The notes below the pieces were generated by a model, which saw nothing but the letters and a program-made list of their open reading frames with translations, had not been told where the DNA came from and did not search any database. The position numbers and the translations under genes were made by a program. Of a stretch of DNA of 64,000 nt, positions 22,641 to 35,556 are shown one piece after another. The stretch lies in contig CP154957.1 in assembly GCA_039621445.1 (NCBI GenBank), positions 39,278,654 through 39,342,653 of the forward strand, in the 5' to 3' direction. Position 1 is the stretch's first letter. Each line of letters starts with the position of its first letter. This stretch comes from Euglena gracilis (taxonomy: Eukaryota > Euglenida > Euglenophyceae > Euglenales).

Positions 22641-25420
22641 AGAGTGTGCGTGTGCGTGTAGCGTAGTGCGATAAGGCGTGTGAGATGTGAGGAATGTGTG
22701 AGTGTGCATTTAGTGTGAGTGTGAAGTGTGAGTGTGAGTGTGGTCGTGAGATTGGTGCGTGTGAGTGTGAGTGTGCGTGTGAGTGTGATGATGCGTGTGA
22801 GTGTGAGTGTGGAGTGTGCGTGTGAGTGTGCGAGGTGTGAGTGTGCGTGTGCGTGTGCGTGTGAGGTGAGTTGAGTGTGAGTGTGAGTGTGAGTGTGAGT
22901 GTGAGTGTGAGTGTGAGTGTGAGTGTGAGTGTGAGTGTGTGTGTGTGTGTGTGAGTGTGAGTGTGAGTGTGAGTGTGGTGTGAGTCGTGAGTGTGAGGTG
23001 AGTGTGAGTGTGAGTGTGAGTGTGACGTGAGTGTGAGTGTGAGTGTGAGTGTGAGTGTGAGTTGTGAGTGTGAGTGTGAGTGTGTGTGAGGTGTGAGTGT
23101 GGGTGTGTGTGGGAGGGTGAGTGGAGTGTGAGTGTGAGTGTGAGTGTGAGTGTGAGTGTGAGTGTGAGTGTGAGTGTGAGTGAGGGTGCGTGTGAACGTG
23201 AGTGTGAGTGTGGTGTAAGTGTGACTGTGAGTGTGCGTGTGAGTGTGAGTGTGAGTGTGAGTGTGAGTGTGAGTGTGAGTGTGAGTGTGAGTGTGAGTGT
23301 GAGTGTGAGTGTGAGTGTGAGTGTGAGTGTGAGTGTGAGTGTGAGTGTGAGTGTGAGTGTGAGTGTGAGTGTGAGTGTGAGTGTGAGTGTGAGTGTGAGT
23401 GTGAGTGTGAGTGTGAGTGTGAGTGTGAGTGTGAGTGTGAGTGTGAGTGTGAGTGTGAGTGTGAGTGTGAGGGTGAGTGTGAGTGTGAGTGTGAGTGTGA
23501 GTGTGAGTGTGAGTGTGAGAGTGAGTGTGAGTGTGAGTGTGAGTGTGAGTGTGAGTGTGAGTGTGAGTGTGAGTGTGAGTGTGAGTGTGAGTGTGAGTGT
23601 GAGTGTGAGTGTGAGTGTGGGTGTGAGTGTGAGTGAGTGTGAGTGTGAGTGTGAGTGTGAGTGTGAGTGTGAGTGTGAGTGTGAGTGGGAGTGTGAGTGT
23701 GAGTGTGAGTGTGAGTGTGAGTGTGAGTGTGAGTGTGAGTGTGAGTGTGAGTGTGAGTGTGAGTGTGAGTGTGCGTGTGAGTGTGAGTGTGAGTGTGAGT
23801 GTGAGTGTGAGTGTGAGTGTGAGTGTGAGTGTGAGTGTGAGTGTGAGTGTGAGTGTGAGTGTGAGTGTGAGTGTGAGTGTGAGTGTGAGTGTGAGTGTGA
23901 GTGTGAGTGTGAGTGTGAGTGTGAGTGTGAGTGTGCGTGTGAGTGTGAGTGTGAGTGTGAGTGTGTGAGTGTGAGTGTGAGTGTGAGTGTGAGTGTGAGT
24001 GTGAGTGTGAGTGTGAGTGTGAGTGTGAGTGTGAGTGTGAGTGTGAGTGTGAGTGTGAGTGTGAGTGTGAGTGTGAGTGTGAGTGTGAGTGTGAGTGTGA
24101 GTGTGAGTGTGAGTGTGAGTGTGAGTGTGAGTGAGTGTGAGTGTGAGTGAGAGTGTGAGTGTGTTGTGCGTGTGAGTGTGAGTGTGAGTGTGAGTGTGAG
24201 TGTGAGTGTGAGTGTGAGTGTGAGTGTGAGTGTGAGTGTGAGTGTGAGTGTGAGTGTGAGTGTGAGTGTGAGTGTGAGTGTGAGTGTGTGTGTGAGTGTG
24301 AGTGTGAGTGTGAGTGTGAGTGTGAGTGTGAGTGTGAGTGTGAGTGTGAGTGTGAGTGTGAGTGTGAGTGTGAGTGTGAGTGTGAGTGTGAGTGTGAGTG
24401 TGAGTGTGCGTGTGAGTGTGAGTGTGAGTGTGAGTGTGAGTGTGAGTGTGAGTGTGAGTGTGAGTGTGAGTGTGAGTGTGCGTGTGAGTGTGAGTGTGAG
24501 TGTGAGTGTGAGTGTGAGTGTGAGTGTGAGTGTGAGTGTGAGTGTGAGTGTGAGTGTGAGTGTGAGTGTGTGAGTGTGTGAGTGTGAGTGTGAGTGTGAG
24601 TGTGAGTGTGAGTGTGAGTGTGAGTGTGAGTGTGGGTGTGAGTGTGAGTGTGAGTGTGAGTGTGAGTGTGAGTGTGAGTGTGAGTGTGAGTGTGAGTGTG
24701 AGTGTGTGAGTGTGAGTGTGAGTGTGAGTGTGAGTGTGAGTGTGAGTGTGAGTGTGAGTGTGAGTGTGAGTGTGAGTGTGAGTGTGAGTGTGAGTGTGAG
24801 TGTTAGTCTGTTTGTGTGTGTGAGTGTGAGTGTGAGTGTGAGTGTGAGTGTGAGTGTGAGTGTGAGTGTGAGTGTGAGTGTGAGTGTGAGTGTGAGTGTG
24901 AGTGTGAGTGTGAGTGTGAGTGTGAGAGTGAGTGTGAGTGTGAGTGTGAGTGTGAGTGTGAGTGTGAGTGTGTGAGTGTGCGAGTGTGTGAGTGTGTGAG
25001 TGTGTGAGTGTGTGGGTGAGTGTGTGAGTGTGAGTGTGAGTGTGAGTGTGAGTGTGAGTGTGAGTGTGAGTGTGTGTGTGAGTGTGAGTGTGAGTGTGAG
25101 TGTGAGTGTGAGTGTGTGTGAGTGTGAGTGTGAGTGTGAGTGTGAGTGTGAGTGTGAGTGAGTGAGTGAGTGTGAGTGTGGGTGTGAGTGAGTGTGAGTG
25201 TTGTGAGTGTGAGTGTGAGTGTGAGTGTGAGTGCGTGTGAGTGTGAGTGTGAGTGTGCGTGTGAGTGTGAGTGTGAGACTGAGTCTGAGTGTGAGGCTGA
25301 GTGTGAGTGTGAGTGTGAGTGTGAGTGTGAGTGTGAGTGTGAGTGTGAGTGTGAGTGTGAGTGTGGTGTGAGTGTGAGTGTGAGTGTGAGTGTGAGTGTG
25401 AGTAGTGAGTGATGAGTGAC
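22641..25420. repeat. (GTGAGT)n hexanucleotide array
   Basis: From about 22641 the plus strand changes abruptly to G/T/A with almost no C. The main unit is GTGAGT, with occasional GTGCGT, GTGGGT and GTGTGT variants and many one- or two-base slips. Confidence 0.97.
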
Positions 25421-26815
25421 GTGAGTGAGTGACGCTGAGTGAGTGATAGTGTGTGAGTTTGAGTGAGTGAGTTGATGTGAGTGCTGAGTTGTGTGTTGTG
25501 CTGGTGAGTGTGTGTGTGTGAGTGAGTGAGTGTGTGTCGAGTAGTGTGTGTGTGTGAGTGAGTGAGTGAGTGAGTGAGTGCGTGAGTGAGTGAGTGCACC
25601 TGAGTGAGTGAGTGCGTGAGTGAGTGAGTGAGTGAGTGAGTGAGTGAGTGAGTGAGTGAGTGAGTGAGTGAGTGAGGGCGTGAGGGAGTGAGTGAGTGAG
25701 TGTGTGAGTGAGTGAGTGAGTGAGTGAGTGAGTGAGTGAGTGAGTGAGTGAGTGAGTGAGTGAGTGAGTGAGTGAGTGAGTGAGTGAGTGAGTGAGTGAG
25801 TGAGTGAGTGAGTGAGTTGAGTGAGTTGAGTGAGTGAGTTGAGTGAGTGAGTGGAGTGCGTGGTTTGTGTGAGTGAGTGAGTGAGTGAGTGAGTGAGTGA
25901 GTGCGTGAGTGAGTGAGTGAGTGAGTGAGTGAGTGAGTGAGTGAGTGAGTGAGTGAGTGAGTGAGTGAGTGAGTGAGTGAGTGAGTGAGTGAGTGAGTGA
26001 GTGAGTGAGTGAGTGAGTGAGTGAGTGAGTGAGTGAGTGAGTGAGTGAGTGAGTGAGTGAGTGAGTGAGTGAGTGAGTGAGTGAGTGCGTGAGTGAGTGA
26101 GTGAGTGAGTGAGTGAGTGAGTGAGTGAGTGAGTGAGTGAGTGAGTGAGTGAGTGAGTGAGTGAGTGAGTGAGTGAGTGAGTGAGTGAGTGAGTGAGTGA
26201 GTGGTGAGTGAGTGAGTGAGTGAGTGAGTGAGTGAGTGAGTGAGTGAGTGCGTGCGTGAGTGAGTGAGTGAGTGAGTGAGTGAGTGAGTGAGTGAGTGAG
26301 TGAGTGAGTGAGTGAGTGAGTGAGTGAGTGAGTGAGTGAGTGAGTGAGTGAGTGAGTGAGTGAGTGAGTGAGTGAGTGAGTGAGTGAGTGAGTGAGTGAG
26401 TGAGTGAGTGAGTGAGTGAGTGAGTGAGTGAGTGAGTGAGTGAGTGAGTGAGTGAGTGAGTGAGTGAGTGAGTGAGTGAGTGAGTGAGTGAGTGAGTGAG
26501 TGAGTGAGTGAGTGAGTGAGTGAGTGAGTGCGTGAGTGAGTGAGTGAGTGAGTGAGTGAGTGAGTGAGTGAGTGAGTGTGAGTGAGTGAGTGAGTGAGTG
26601 AGTGAGTGAGTGAGTGAGTGAGTGAGTGAGTGAGTGAGTGAGTGAGTGAGTGAGTGAGTGAGTGAGTGAGTGAGTGAGTGAGTGAGTGAGTGAGTGAGTG
26701 AGTGAGTGAGTGAGTGAGTGAGTGAGTGAGTGAGTGAGTGAGTGAGTGAGTGAGTGAGTGAGTGAGTGAGTGAGTGAGTGAGTGAGCGAGTGAGTGAGTG
26801 AGTGAGTGAGTGAGT
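25421..26815. repeat. (GAGT)n tetranucleotide array
   Basis: GTGAGT gives way to the tetramer GAGT, mostly perfect, with scattered GCGT units. Confidence 0.97.
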
Positions 26816-27504
26816 GTGTGTGTGTGTGTGTGAGTGTGTGTTGTGGGGTGGTGTGGTGAGTGGTGTGTGTGAGCGAGTGTGTGTGTGTGTGTGTGGGTGT
26901 TGTGTGTGTGTGTGTGAGTTGTGTGTGTGTGTGTGCTGTGTGTGTGTGGGTTTAGTGTGTGTGTGTGTGTGAGTGTGTGGTGTTGTGAGTGAGTGTGTGA
27001 GTGTGTGTGTGTGTGAGGTGAGTGTGTGTGTGAGTGTGTGTGTGTGTGTGTGTGTTGTGTGTGTGGTGGAGTGGTGTGTGTGTGTGTGAGTGAGTGAGTG
27101 AGTGAGTGAGTTTGTGTGTGAGTGTGTGTGTGTGAGTGTGTGTGAGTGTGTGTGCGTGTGTGTGTGAGTGTGTGTGTGAGTGAGTGTGTGTGTGTGTGTG
27201 AGTGGGTGTGTGGGTGGTTGTGTGTGTGTGTGTGTGTGTTCTGTGTGTGTGTGTTGTGTGTGTGTTGTGTGTGGGTGTGAGTGAGTGAGTGTGTGTGTGT
27301 GTGTGTGTGGGCGTGGGTGTGTGTGTGTTTGTGTGTGTGTGTGTGTATGATGTGTGTGTATGTGTGTGTGTTTGTGAGTGAGTGAGTGAGTGAGTGTGTG
27401 TGTGTGTGTGCGTGAGTTATGTTGTGTGTGTGAGTGAGTGTATGTTGTGTGTGTGTGTGTGTGTGGGTGGGTGGGTGTGTGTGTGGGTGGGTGGGTGAGT
27501 GTGT

Positions 27505-27542
<38 letters not shown>

Positions 27543-27727
27543 GGTGGGTGGGTGTGTGTGTGTGGGTGGGTGAGTGTGTGAGTGAGTGTGTGTGTGTGTG
27601 TGTGTGCTGTGTGTGCTGTGTGTTGTGTGTGTGTGTGCTGTGTGTGTGTGTGTGTGCTGTGTGTGTGGGGTGTGTGTTGTGGGGTGTGTGTGTGTGTGTG
27701 CTGGGTGGTGTGTGTGTGGTGTGTGTG

Positions 27728-27776
<49 letters not shown>

Positions 27777-27960
27777 GTGTGAGTGTGTGTGTGTGTGTGT
27801 GTTGTGTGAGAGGTGTGTGTGTGTGTGTGTGTGTGTGGTGGGTGGGGGTGTGTGTGTGAGAGTGAGTGTGTGTGTGAGTGGTGTGTGTGTGTTGTGTGTG
27901 GGTGGGTGAGTGTGTGTGTGAGTGAGTGTGTGAGTGAGGAGTGTGTGTGTGTGTGTGTGG
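26816..27960. repeat. (GT)n-rich tract with GGGT interruptions
   Basis: GT dinucleotide runs with many GTGAGT, GGGTGGGT and TTG interruptions. No coding signal. Confidence 0.95.
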
Positions 27961-30900
27961 TGGTGAGTGCGGGAGTGCGTGTCGTGAGTGAGTGAGTGGG
28001 TGTGAGTGTGTGTGTGTGAGTGGAGTGTGTGTGAGTGGGTGAGTGCGTGCGTGAGTGAGTGAGTGCGTGAGTGTGCGTGAGTGCGTGAGTGAGTGGTGCG
28101 TGCGTGAGTGCGTGCGTTGTGCGTTTGAGTGAGTGAGTGCGTGAGTGCGTGAGTGAGTGTTGTGCTGCGTGAGTGAGTGAGTGAGTTGAGTGCGAGAGTG
28201 AGTGAGTGCGTGTGTGAGTGAGTGAGTGAGTGTGTGAGTGCGTGGGTGAGTGCGTGAGTGCGTACGTGCGTGAGTGAGTGAGTGCGTGCGTGAGTGAGTG
28301 AGTGAGTTGAGTGAGTGCGTGCGTGGTGAGTGAGTGGTGAGTGAGTGAGTGCGTGTGAGTGCGTGAGTGAGTGCGTGAGTGGTGTGCGTGCGTGCGTGTG
28401 TGTGAGTGCGTGAGTGAGTGTGAGTGAGTGAGTGTGAGTTGCGTGAGTGAGTGGTGTGTGTGAGTGAGTGAGTGAGTGAGTGAGTGAGTGAGTGGGAGTG
28501 AGTGAGTGAGTGGAGTGAGTGAGTGAGTGAGTGAGTGAGTGAGTCGAGTGAGTGAGTGAGTTGAGTGAGTGGGGTGAGTGAGTGAGTGAGTTGAGTGAGT
28601 GAGTGAGTGAGTGAGTGAGTGCGTGCGTGCGTGAGTGAGTGTGTGTGTGAGTGTCTGAGTGAGTGAGTGAGTGTGTGAGTGAGTGAGTGAGTGCGTGAGT
28701 GCGTGTGCGAACGAGTGAGTGAGTGAGTGAGTGAGTGAGTGAGTGTGGCGTGTAGTGAGTGCGTGAGTGCGTGAGTGAGTGAGTGAGTGAGTGAGTGAGT
28801 GCGTGCGAGTGAGTGAGTGAGTGAGTGAGTGAGTGAGTGCGTTGAGTGAGTGAGTGAGTGAGTGAGTGAGTGAGTGAGTGAGTTGAGTGAGTTTGCGTGT
28901 GCGTGAGTGAGTGAGTGAGTGAGTGAGTGCGTGAGTGCGTTGTTGAGTGAGTGAGTGGTGAGTGTGTGAGTGGTGCGTGGTGAGTGCGTGCGAGTGAGTG
29001 AGTGTTGTGAGTGAGTGAGTGAGTGAGTGAGTGAGTGTGAGTGAGTGAGTGCGTGAGTGTGAGTTGAGTGAGTGTGAGTGAGTGCGTGAGTGAGTGAGTG
29101 AGTGAGGAGTGAGTGAGTGAGTGAGTGAGTGCGAGTGAGTGAGTGAGTGAGTTGAGTGAGTGAGTTGAGTGAGTGAGTGAGTGCGTGCGGTGAGTGAGTG
29201 AGTGAGTGCGTTGTGAGTGAGTGAGTGCGTTGAGTGAGTGAGTGAGTGGTGAGTGAGTGGGAGTGAGTGAGGGAGTGAGGGAGTGACGGAGTGAGTGAGT
29301 GAGTGAGTGAGTGAGTGAGTGGGTGAGTGAGTGGGTGAGTGCGATTGAGTGTGAGTGAGTGAGTGAGTGAGTGAGTGAGTAAGTGAGTGGTGAGTGTGAG
29401 TGAGTGAGTGAGTGAGTGTGAGTGAGTGCGTGCGTGAGTGAGTGAGTGAGTGCGTGAGTGCGTGAGTTGAGTGTGTGAGTGAGTGAGTGCGTGCGTGCGT
29501 GAGTGAGTGAGTGAGTGAGTGAGTGAGTGAGTGAGTGAGTGAGTGAGTGAGTGAGTGAGTGAGTGAGTGAGTGGGAGAGGGAGTGAGTGAGGGAGTGAGG
29601 GAGTGAGTGAGTGAGTGGGCGAGTGAGTGAGTGAGTGCGTGAGTGAGTTGAGTGAGTGAGCGAGTGCGTGAGTGAGTGAGTGTGTGAGTGAGTGAGTGAG
29701 TGAGTGAGTGAGTGAGTGAGTGAGTGAGTGAGTGAGTGAGTGAGTGAGTGAGTGAGTGAGTGAGTGAGTGAGTGAGGGAGTGAGTGAGTGAGTGAGTGAG
29801 TGAGTGAGTGAGTGAGTGGGTGAGTGGTGTAGTGAGTGGGTGAGTGAGTGATTGAGTGAGTCAGTGAGTGAGTGAGTGAGTGAGTGAGTGAGTGAGTGAG
29901 TGAGTGAGTGAGTGAGTGAGTGAGTGAGTGAGTGAGTGCGTGAGTGCGTGAGTGAGTGAGTGAGTGAGTGAGTGAGTGAGTGAGTGAGTGAGTGAGTGAG
30001 TGAGTGAGTGAGTGAGTGAGTGAGTGAGTGAGTGAGTGAGTGAGTGAGTGAGTGAGTGAGTGAGTGAGTGAGTGAGTGAGTGTGAGTGTGAGTGAGTGAG
30101 TGAGTGAGTGAGTGAGTGAGTGAGTGAGTGAGTGAGTGAGTGAGTGAGTGAGTGAGTGAGTGAGTGAGTGTTGAGTTGAGTGAGTGAGTGAGTGAGTGAG
30201 TGAGTGAGTGAGTGAGTGAGTGAGTGAGTGAGTGAGTGAGTGAGTGAGTGAGTGAGTGAGTGAGTGAGTGAGTGAGTGAGTGAGTGAGTGAGTGAGTGAG
30301 TGAGTGAGTGAGTGAGTGAGTGCGTGAGTGAGTGAGTGAGTGAGTGAGTGAGTGAGTGAGTGAGTGAGTGAGTGAGTGAGTGAGTGAGTGGTGAGTGAGT
30401 GAGTGAGTGAGTGAGTGAGTGAGTGAGTGAGTGCGTGAGTGAGTGAGTGAGTGAGTGAGTGAGTGAGTGAGTGAGTGAGTGAGTGAGTGAGTGAGTGAGT
30501 TGAGTGAGTGAGTTGAGTGAGTGAGTGAGTGAGTGAGTGAGTGAGTGAGTGAGTGAGTGAGTGAGTGAGGGAGTGAGTGAGTGAGTGAGTGAGTGAGTGA
30601 AGTTGAGTGAGTGAGTGCGTGAGAGTGAGTGAGTGAGTGCGTGAGTGAGTGAGTGAGTGTGAGTGAGTGAGTGAGTGAGTGAGTGAGTGAGTGAGTGAGT
30701 GAGTGAGTGAGTGAGTGAGTGAGTGAGTGAGTGAGTGAGTGAGTGAGTGAGTGAGTGAGTGAGTGAGTGAGTGAGTGAGTGAGTGAGTGAGTGAGTGAGT
30801 GAGTGAGTGAGTGAGTGAGTGAGTGAGTGAGTGTGAGTGAGTGAGTGAGTGAGTGAGTGCGTGAGTGAGTGAGTGAGTGAGTGAGTGAGTGAGTGAGTGA

Positions 30901-32460
30901 GTGAGTGAGTGAGTGAGTGAGTGAGTGCGTGAGTGAGTGAGTGAGTGAGTGAGTGAGTGAGTGAGTGAGTGAGTGAGTGAGTGAGTGAGTGCGTGCGTGA
31001 GTGAGGGAGTGAGAGAGTGAGTGAGTGCGTGAGTGAGTGAGAGAGCGAGCGCGTCAGTGAGTGAGTGAGTGAGTGAGTGAGTGAGTGAGTGAGTGAGTGA
31101 GTGGTGAGTGAGTGAGTGAGTGAGTGAGTGAGTGTGTGAGTGAGTGCGTGAGTGAGTGAGTGAGTGAGTGAGTGAGTGAGTGTGTGAGTGAGTGTGTGAG
31201 TGTATGAGTGCGTGAGTGAGTGAGTGAGTGAGTGAGTGCGTGAGTGAGTGAGTGCGTGAGTGAGTGAGTGAGTGATTGAGTGCGTGAGTGGTGAGTGAGT
31301 GAGTGAGTGAGTGAGTTGAGTGAGTGAGTGAGTGAGTGAGTGAGTGCGTGAGTGAGTTGAATGAGTGAGTGAGTGAGTGAGTGAGTGAGTGAGTGAGTGA
31401 GTGCGTGAAGGAGGGAGTGAGGGCGTGAGTGAGTGAGTTGAGTGAGTGAGTGAGTGAGTGAGTGAGTGAGTGCGTGAGTGAGTGCGTGCGTGAGTGCGTG
31501 GGTGAGTGAGTGAGTGAGTGAGTGAGTGAGTGAGTGAGTGAGTGAGTGAGTGAGTGAGTGAGTGAGTGAGTGAGTGAGTGAGTGAGTGAGTGAGTGAGTG
31601 AGTGCGTGAGTGAGTGAGTGAGTGCGTGAGTGAGTGAGTGCGTGCGTGAGTGCGTGCGTGTGTGAGTGAGTGAGTGAGTGAGTGAGTGAGTGAGTGAGTG
31701 AGTGAGTGAGTGAGTGAGTGGGTGAGTGAGTGAGTGAGTGCGTGGGTGAGTGCGTGAGTGAGTGCGTGCGTTGAGTTAGTGAGTTAGTTAGTGCGTGCGT
31801 GAGTGAGTGAGTGAGTGCGTGAGTGAGTGAGTGAGTGAGTGAGTGAGTGAGTGAGTGAGTGAGTGAGTGAGTGAGTGAGTGAGTGAGTGAGTGAGTGAGT
31901 GAGTGAGTGAGTGAGTGAGTGAGTGAGTGAGTGAGTGAGTGAGTGCGTGCGTGAGTGAGTGAGTGAGTGAGTGAGTGAGTGAGTGAGTGAGTGAGTGAGT
32001 GAGTGAGTGAGAGAGTGAGAGAATGAGTGAGTGAGAGAGTGAGTGTGAGTGCGTGAGTGAGTGCGTGAGTGAGTGAGTGAGAGTGAGTGAGTGCGTGAGT
32101 GAGTGAGTGAGTGCGTGAGTGCGTGAGTGAGTGAGTGAGTGAGTGAGTGAGTGAGCGTGAGTGAGTTTGAGTGCGTGAGTGAGTGAGTTGAGTGCGTGAG
32201 TGCGTGAGTGCGTGAGTGCGTGAGTGAGTGAGTGCGTGTGAGTGAGTGCGTGCGTGCGTGAGTGCGTGAGTGAGTGAGTGCGTGAGTGCGTGCGTGCGTG
32301 AGTGCAGTGAGTGAGTGCGTGAGTGAGTGAGTTGCGTGAGTGCGTGAGTGAGTGCGTGCGTGAGTGCGTGAGTGCGTGAGTGCGTGCGTGCGTGCGTGAG
32401 TGAGTGCGTGAGTGCGAGTGCGTGAGTGTGAGTGAGTGCGTGTGAGTGAGTGTGAGTGCG
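27961..32460. repeat. (GAGT)n array with increasing GCGT
   Basis: Mainly GAGT tetramers with frequent single-base slips. GCGT units become more common toward the right, especially after about 31000. No gene was seen. Confidence 0.97.
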
Positions 32461-32911
32461 TGCGGAGTGAGTGCGTGAGTGAGTGAGTTGCGTGCGTGCG
32501 TGCGTGCGTGCGTGAGTGCGTGCGTGCGTGAGTGCGTGAGTGCGTGAGTGCGTGCGTGGGTGTGTGCGTGGGTGCGTGCGTGAGTGCGTGCGTGAGTTGA
32601 GTGCGTGAGTGCGTGCATGCGTGCGTGCGTGAGTGCGTGCGTGAGTGCGTGCGTGAGTGAGTGCGTGCGTGCGTGCGTGCGTCGTGCGTGCGTGAGTGAG
32701 TGCGTGCGTGCGTGAGTGAGTGCGTGCGTGCGTTGCGTGCGTGCGTGCGTGCGTGAGTGCGTGCGTGAGTGTGCGTGCGTGCGTGCGTGCTTGGTTTGCG
32801 TGCGTGCGTGCGTGGTCTGCGTGCGTGCGTGCGTGCGTCGTGCGTGCGTGCGTGCGTGCGTGCTGCGTGCGTGCGTGCGTGCGTGAGTGCGTGCGTGAGT
32901 GCGTGCGTGCG

Positions 32912-32956
<45 letters not shown>

Positions 32957-33053
32957 TGTGAGTTGCGTGCGTGTTTGCGTGCGTGCGTGAGTGCGGTGGT
33001 GCGTGCGTGCGTGAGTGCGTGCGTGTGCGTGCGTGCGTGTGTGCGTGCGTGGG

Positions 33054-33085
<32 letters not shown>

Positions 33086-33169
33086 TGTGAGTGCGTGCGT
33101 GCGTGCGTGCGTGCGTGCATGTGCGTGAGTGTGTGCGTGGGTGAGTGCGTGCGTGCGTGCGTGCGTGAG

Positions 33170-33201
<32 letters not shown>

Positions 33202-33258
33202 TGAGTGCGTGAGTGAGTGAGTGTGTGTGCGTGTTTGTGTGCGTGAGTGTGGGTTGTG

Positions 33259-33326
<68 letters not shown>

Positions 33327-33447
33327 AGTGCGTGTTGTGTGTGTGTGTGTGCGTGTGTGTGTTGTGTGTGTGTGTGTGTGTGTGTGTTGAGTGGTGAGTG
33401 AGTGCGTGCGTGCGTGCGTGCGTGAGTGCGTGAGTGCGTGTGCGTGC

Positions 33448-33478
<31 letters not shown>

Positions 33479-33660
33479 AGTGCGTGTGCGTGAGTGAGTG
33501 CGTGTGCGTGAGTGCGTGCGTGCGTGCGTGCGTGCGAGTGAGTGCGTGCGTGTGTGCGTGCGTGCGTGCGTGCGTGCGTGAGTGCGTGAGTGAGTGAGTG
33601 CGTGAGAGAGTGCGTGAGCGCGAGCGTGTGTGTGTGTGTGTGCGTGTGTGAGTGCGTGTG

Positions 33661-33699
<39 letters not shown>

Positions 33700-33742
33700 T
33701 TGAGTGCGTGCGGGTGCGTGCGTGCGTACGTGAGTGAGTGTG

Positions 33743-33774
<32 letters not shown>

Positions 33775-33911
33775 TGAGTGCGTGCGTGCGTGAGTGAGTG
33801 AGTGCGTGCGTGCTTGAGTGAGTGTGTGCGTGAGTGAGTGCGTGAGTGCGTGTGTGCGTGCGTGAGTGCGTGGGAGAGTGAGTGCGTGTGTGCGTGCGTG
33901 CGTGCGTGCGG

Positions 33912-33967
<56 letters not shown>

Positions 33968-33976
33968 GGCTTGCGG

Positions 33977-34011
<35 letters not shown>

Positions 34012-34442
34012 TGAGTGCGTGCGTGCGTGCGTTCGTGAGTGTGTGCGTGCGTGCGTGGGTGTGTGTGAGTGCGTGCGTGCGTGCGTGCGTGCGTGTGTGC
34101 GTGCGTGTTGTGTGTTTGGTGCGTGTGTGTTGTGTGGGTTGTGCGTGTGTGTGTGGTGTGTGTGTGTGTGTGTGTGCGTGAGTGCGTGCGTGCGTGAGTC
34201 GTGCGTGCGTGCGTGCGTGCGTGCGTGCGTGAGCGTGCGTGCGTAGCGTGCGTGAGTGCGTGCGTGCGTGCGTGCGTGCGTGCGTGTGAGTGCTGAGTTG
34301 CGTGCGTGAGTGCGTGCGTGCGTGCGTGAGTGCGTGAGTGCGTGCGTGAGTGTGCGTGCGTGAGTGCGTGAGTGCGTGCGTGCGTGCGTGCGTGCGTTGC
34401 GTGAGTGAGTGAGTGCGTGCGTGCGTTGCGTGCGTGCGTGAG

Positions 34443-34474
<32 letters not shown>

Positions 34475-34632
34475 TGAGTGCGTGCGTTGCGTGTGTGCGT
34501 GCGTGCGTGCGTGCGTGCGTGCGTGAGTGAGTGCGTGCGTTCGTGCGTGCGTGAGTGCGTGCGTACGTGCGTGCGTGCGTGCGTGAGTGCGTGCGAGCGT
34601 GCGTGCGTGAGGTGCGTGAGTGCGTGCGTGCG

Positions 34633-34666
<34 letters not shown>

Positions 34667-35360
34667 GTGCGTGCGTGCGTGCGTGCGTGCTGCGTGCGTG
34701 CGTGCGTGCGTGCGTGCTGCGTGCGTGAGTGCGTGCGTGCGTGCGTGCGTGAGTGCGTGCGTGCGTGCGTGCGTGAGTGCGGGCGTGAGTGAGTGCGGCG
34801 TGCTGAGTTGTGTGAGTGAGTGAGTTGCGTGCGTGAGTGCGTGAGTGAGTTGAGTGAGTAGTGAGTGCGTGCGTGCGTGAGTGCGTGCGTGCGTTGCGTG
34901 CGTGAGTGCGTGCGTGCGTGAGTGAGTGAGTGAGTGCGTGCGTTGCGTGAGTGAGTGAGTGCGTGCGTGCGTGAGTGAGTGCGTGCGTGCGTGCGTGCGT
35001 GAGTGCGTGCGTGCGTGAGTGCGTGAGTGAGTGGAGTGAGTGAGAGTGCGTGAGTGCGTGAGTGAGTGAGTGAGTGCGTCCCGTGAAGTGCGTGCGTGAG
35101 TGCGTGAGTGCGTGCGTGAGTGCGTGAGTGCGTGCGATTGCGTGCGTGCGTGCGTGCGTGAGTTGCGTGCGTGAGTGCGTGAAGTGCGTGAGTGAGTGAG
35201 GAGTGAGTGAGTGAGTGAGTGAGTGAGTGCGTGAGTGAGTGGTGAGTGAGTGCGTGCGTGAGTGAGTGCGTGCGTGCGTGCGTGCGTGCGTGTGCTGCGT
35301 TGCGTGCTGCGAGTGCGTTGCGTGGGATGGGCGTGAGTGAGTGAGTGAGTGCGTGAGTGA
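32461..35360. repeat. (GCGT)n-dominated array
   Basis: GCGT tetramers with GAGT interspersed and a GT-rich island at about 33215-33390. Noisy slips suggest either array decay or sequencing error. Short C-R-V-A-rich frames are artefacts. Confidence 0.97.
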
Positions 35361-35384
35361 GTGAGTGAGTGTGTTTTTGTGTGT

Positions 35385-35457
<73 letters not shown>

Positions 35458-35499
35458 GTGTGTGTGTGTGTGTGTGTGTATGGGTATGAGTGTGTGTGT

Positions 35500-35554
<55 letters not shown>
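35361..35554. repeat. (GT)n terminal tract
   Basis: A GT run with a few AA and TA interruptions closes the microsatellite block; ordinary sequence starts at GCTTTCTATTTGCAG. Confidence 0.97.

Positions 35555-35556
<2 letters not shown>

Noticed and set aside
19435-25599. Open frames of 1000-2000 codons encoding His-Thr, Arg-Thr, Ala-Cys or Val-Arg repeats
   Set aside because: They come purely from hexanucleotide microsatellites and cross an N gap; no start context, splice sites or non-repeat domain.
22641-26815. Telomere array
   Set aside because: GTGAGT and GAGT units do not match TTAGGG and the block is internal.
31054-33120. 688-codon frame of Thr-His-Ser-Leu and Ala-Arg repeats
   Set aside because: An artefact of GAGT and GCGT tetramers.
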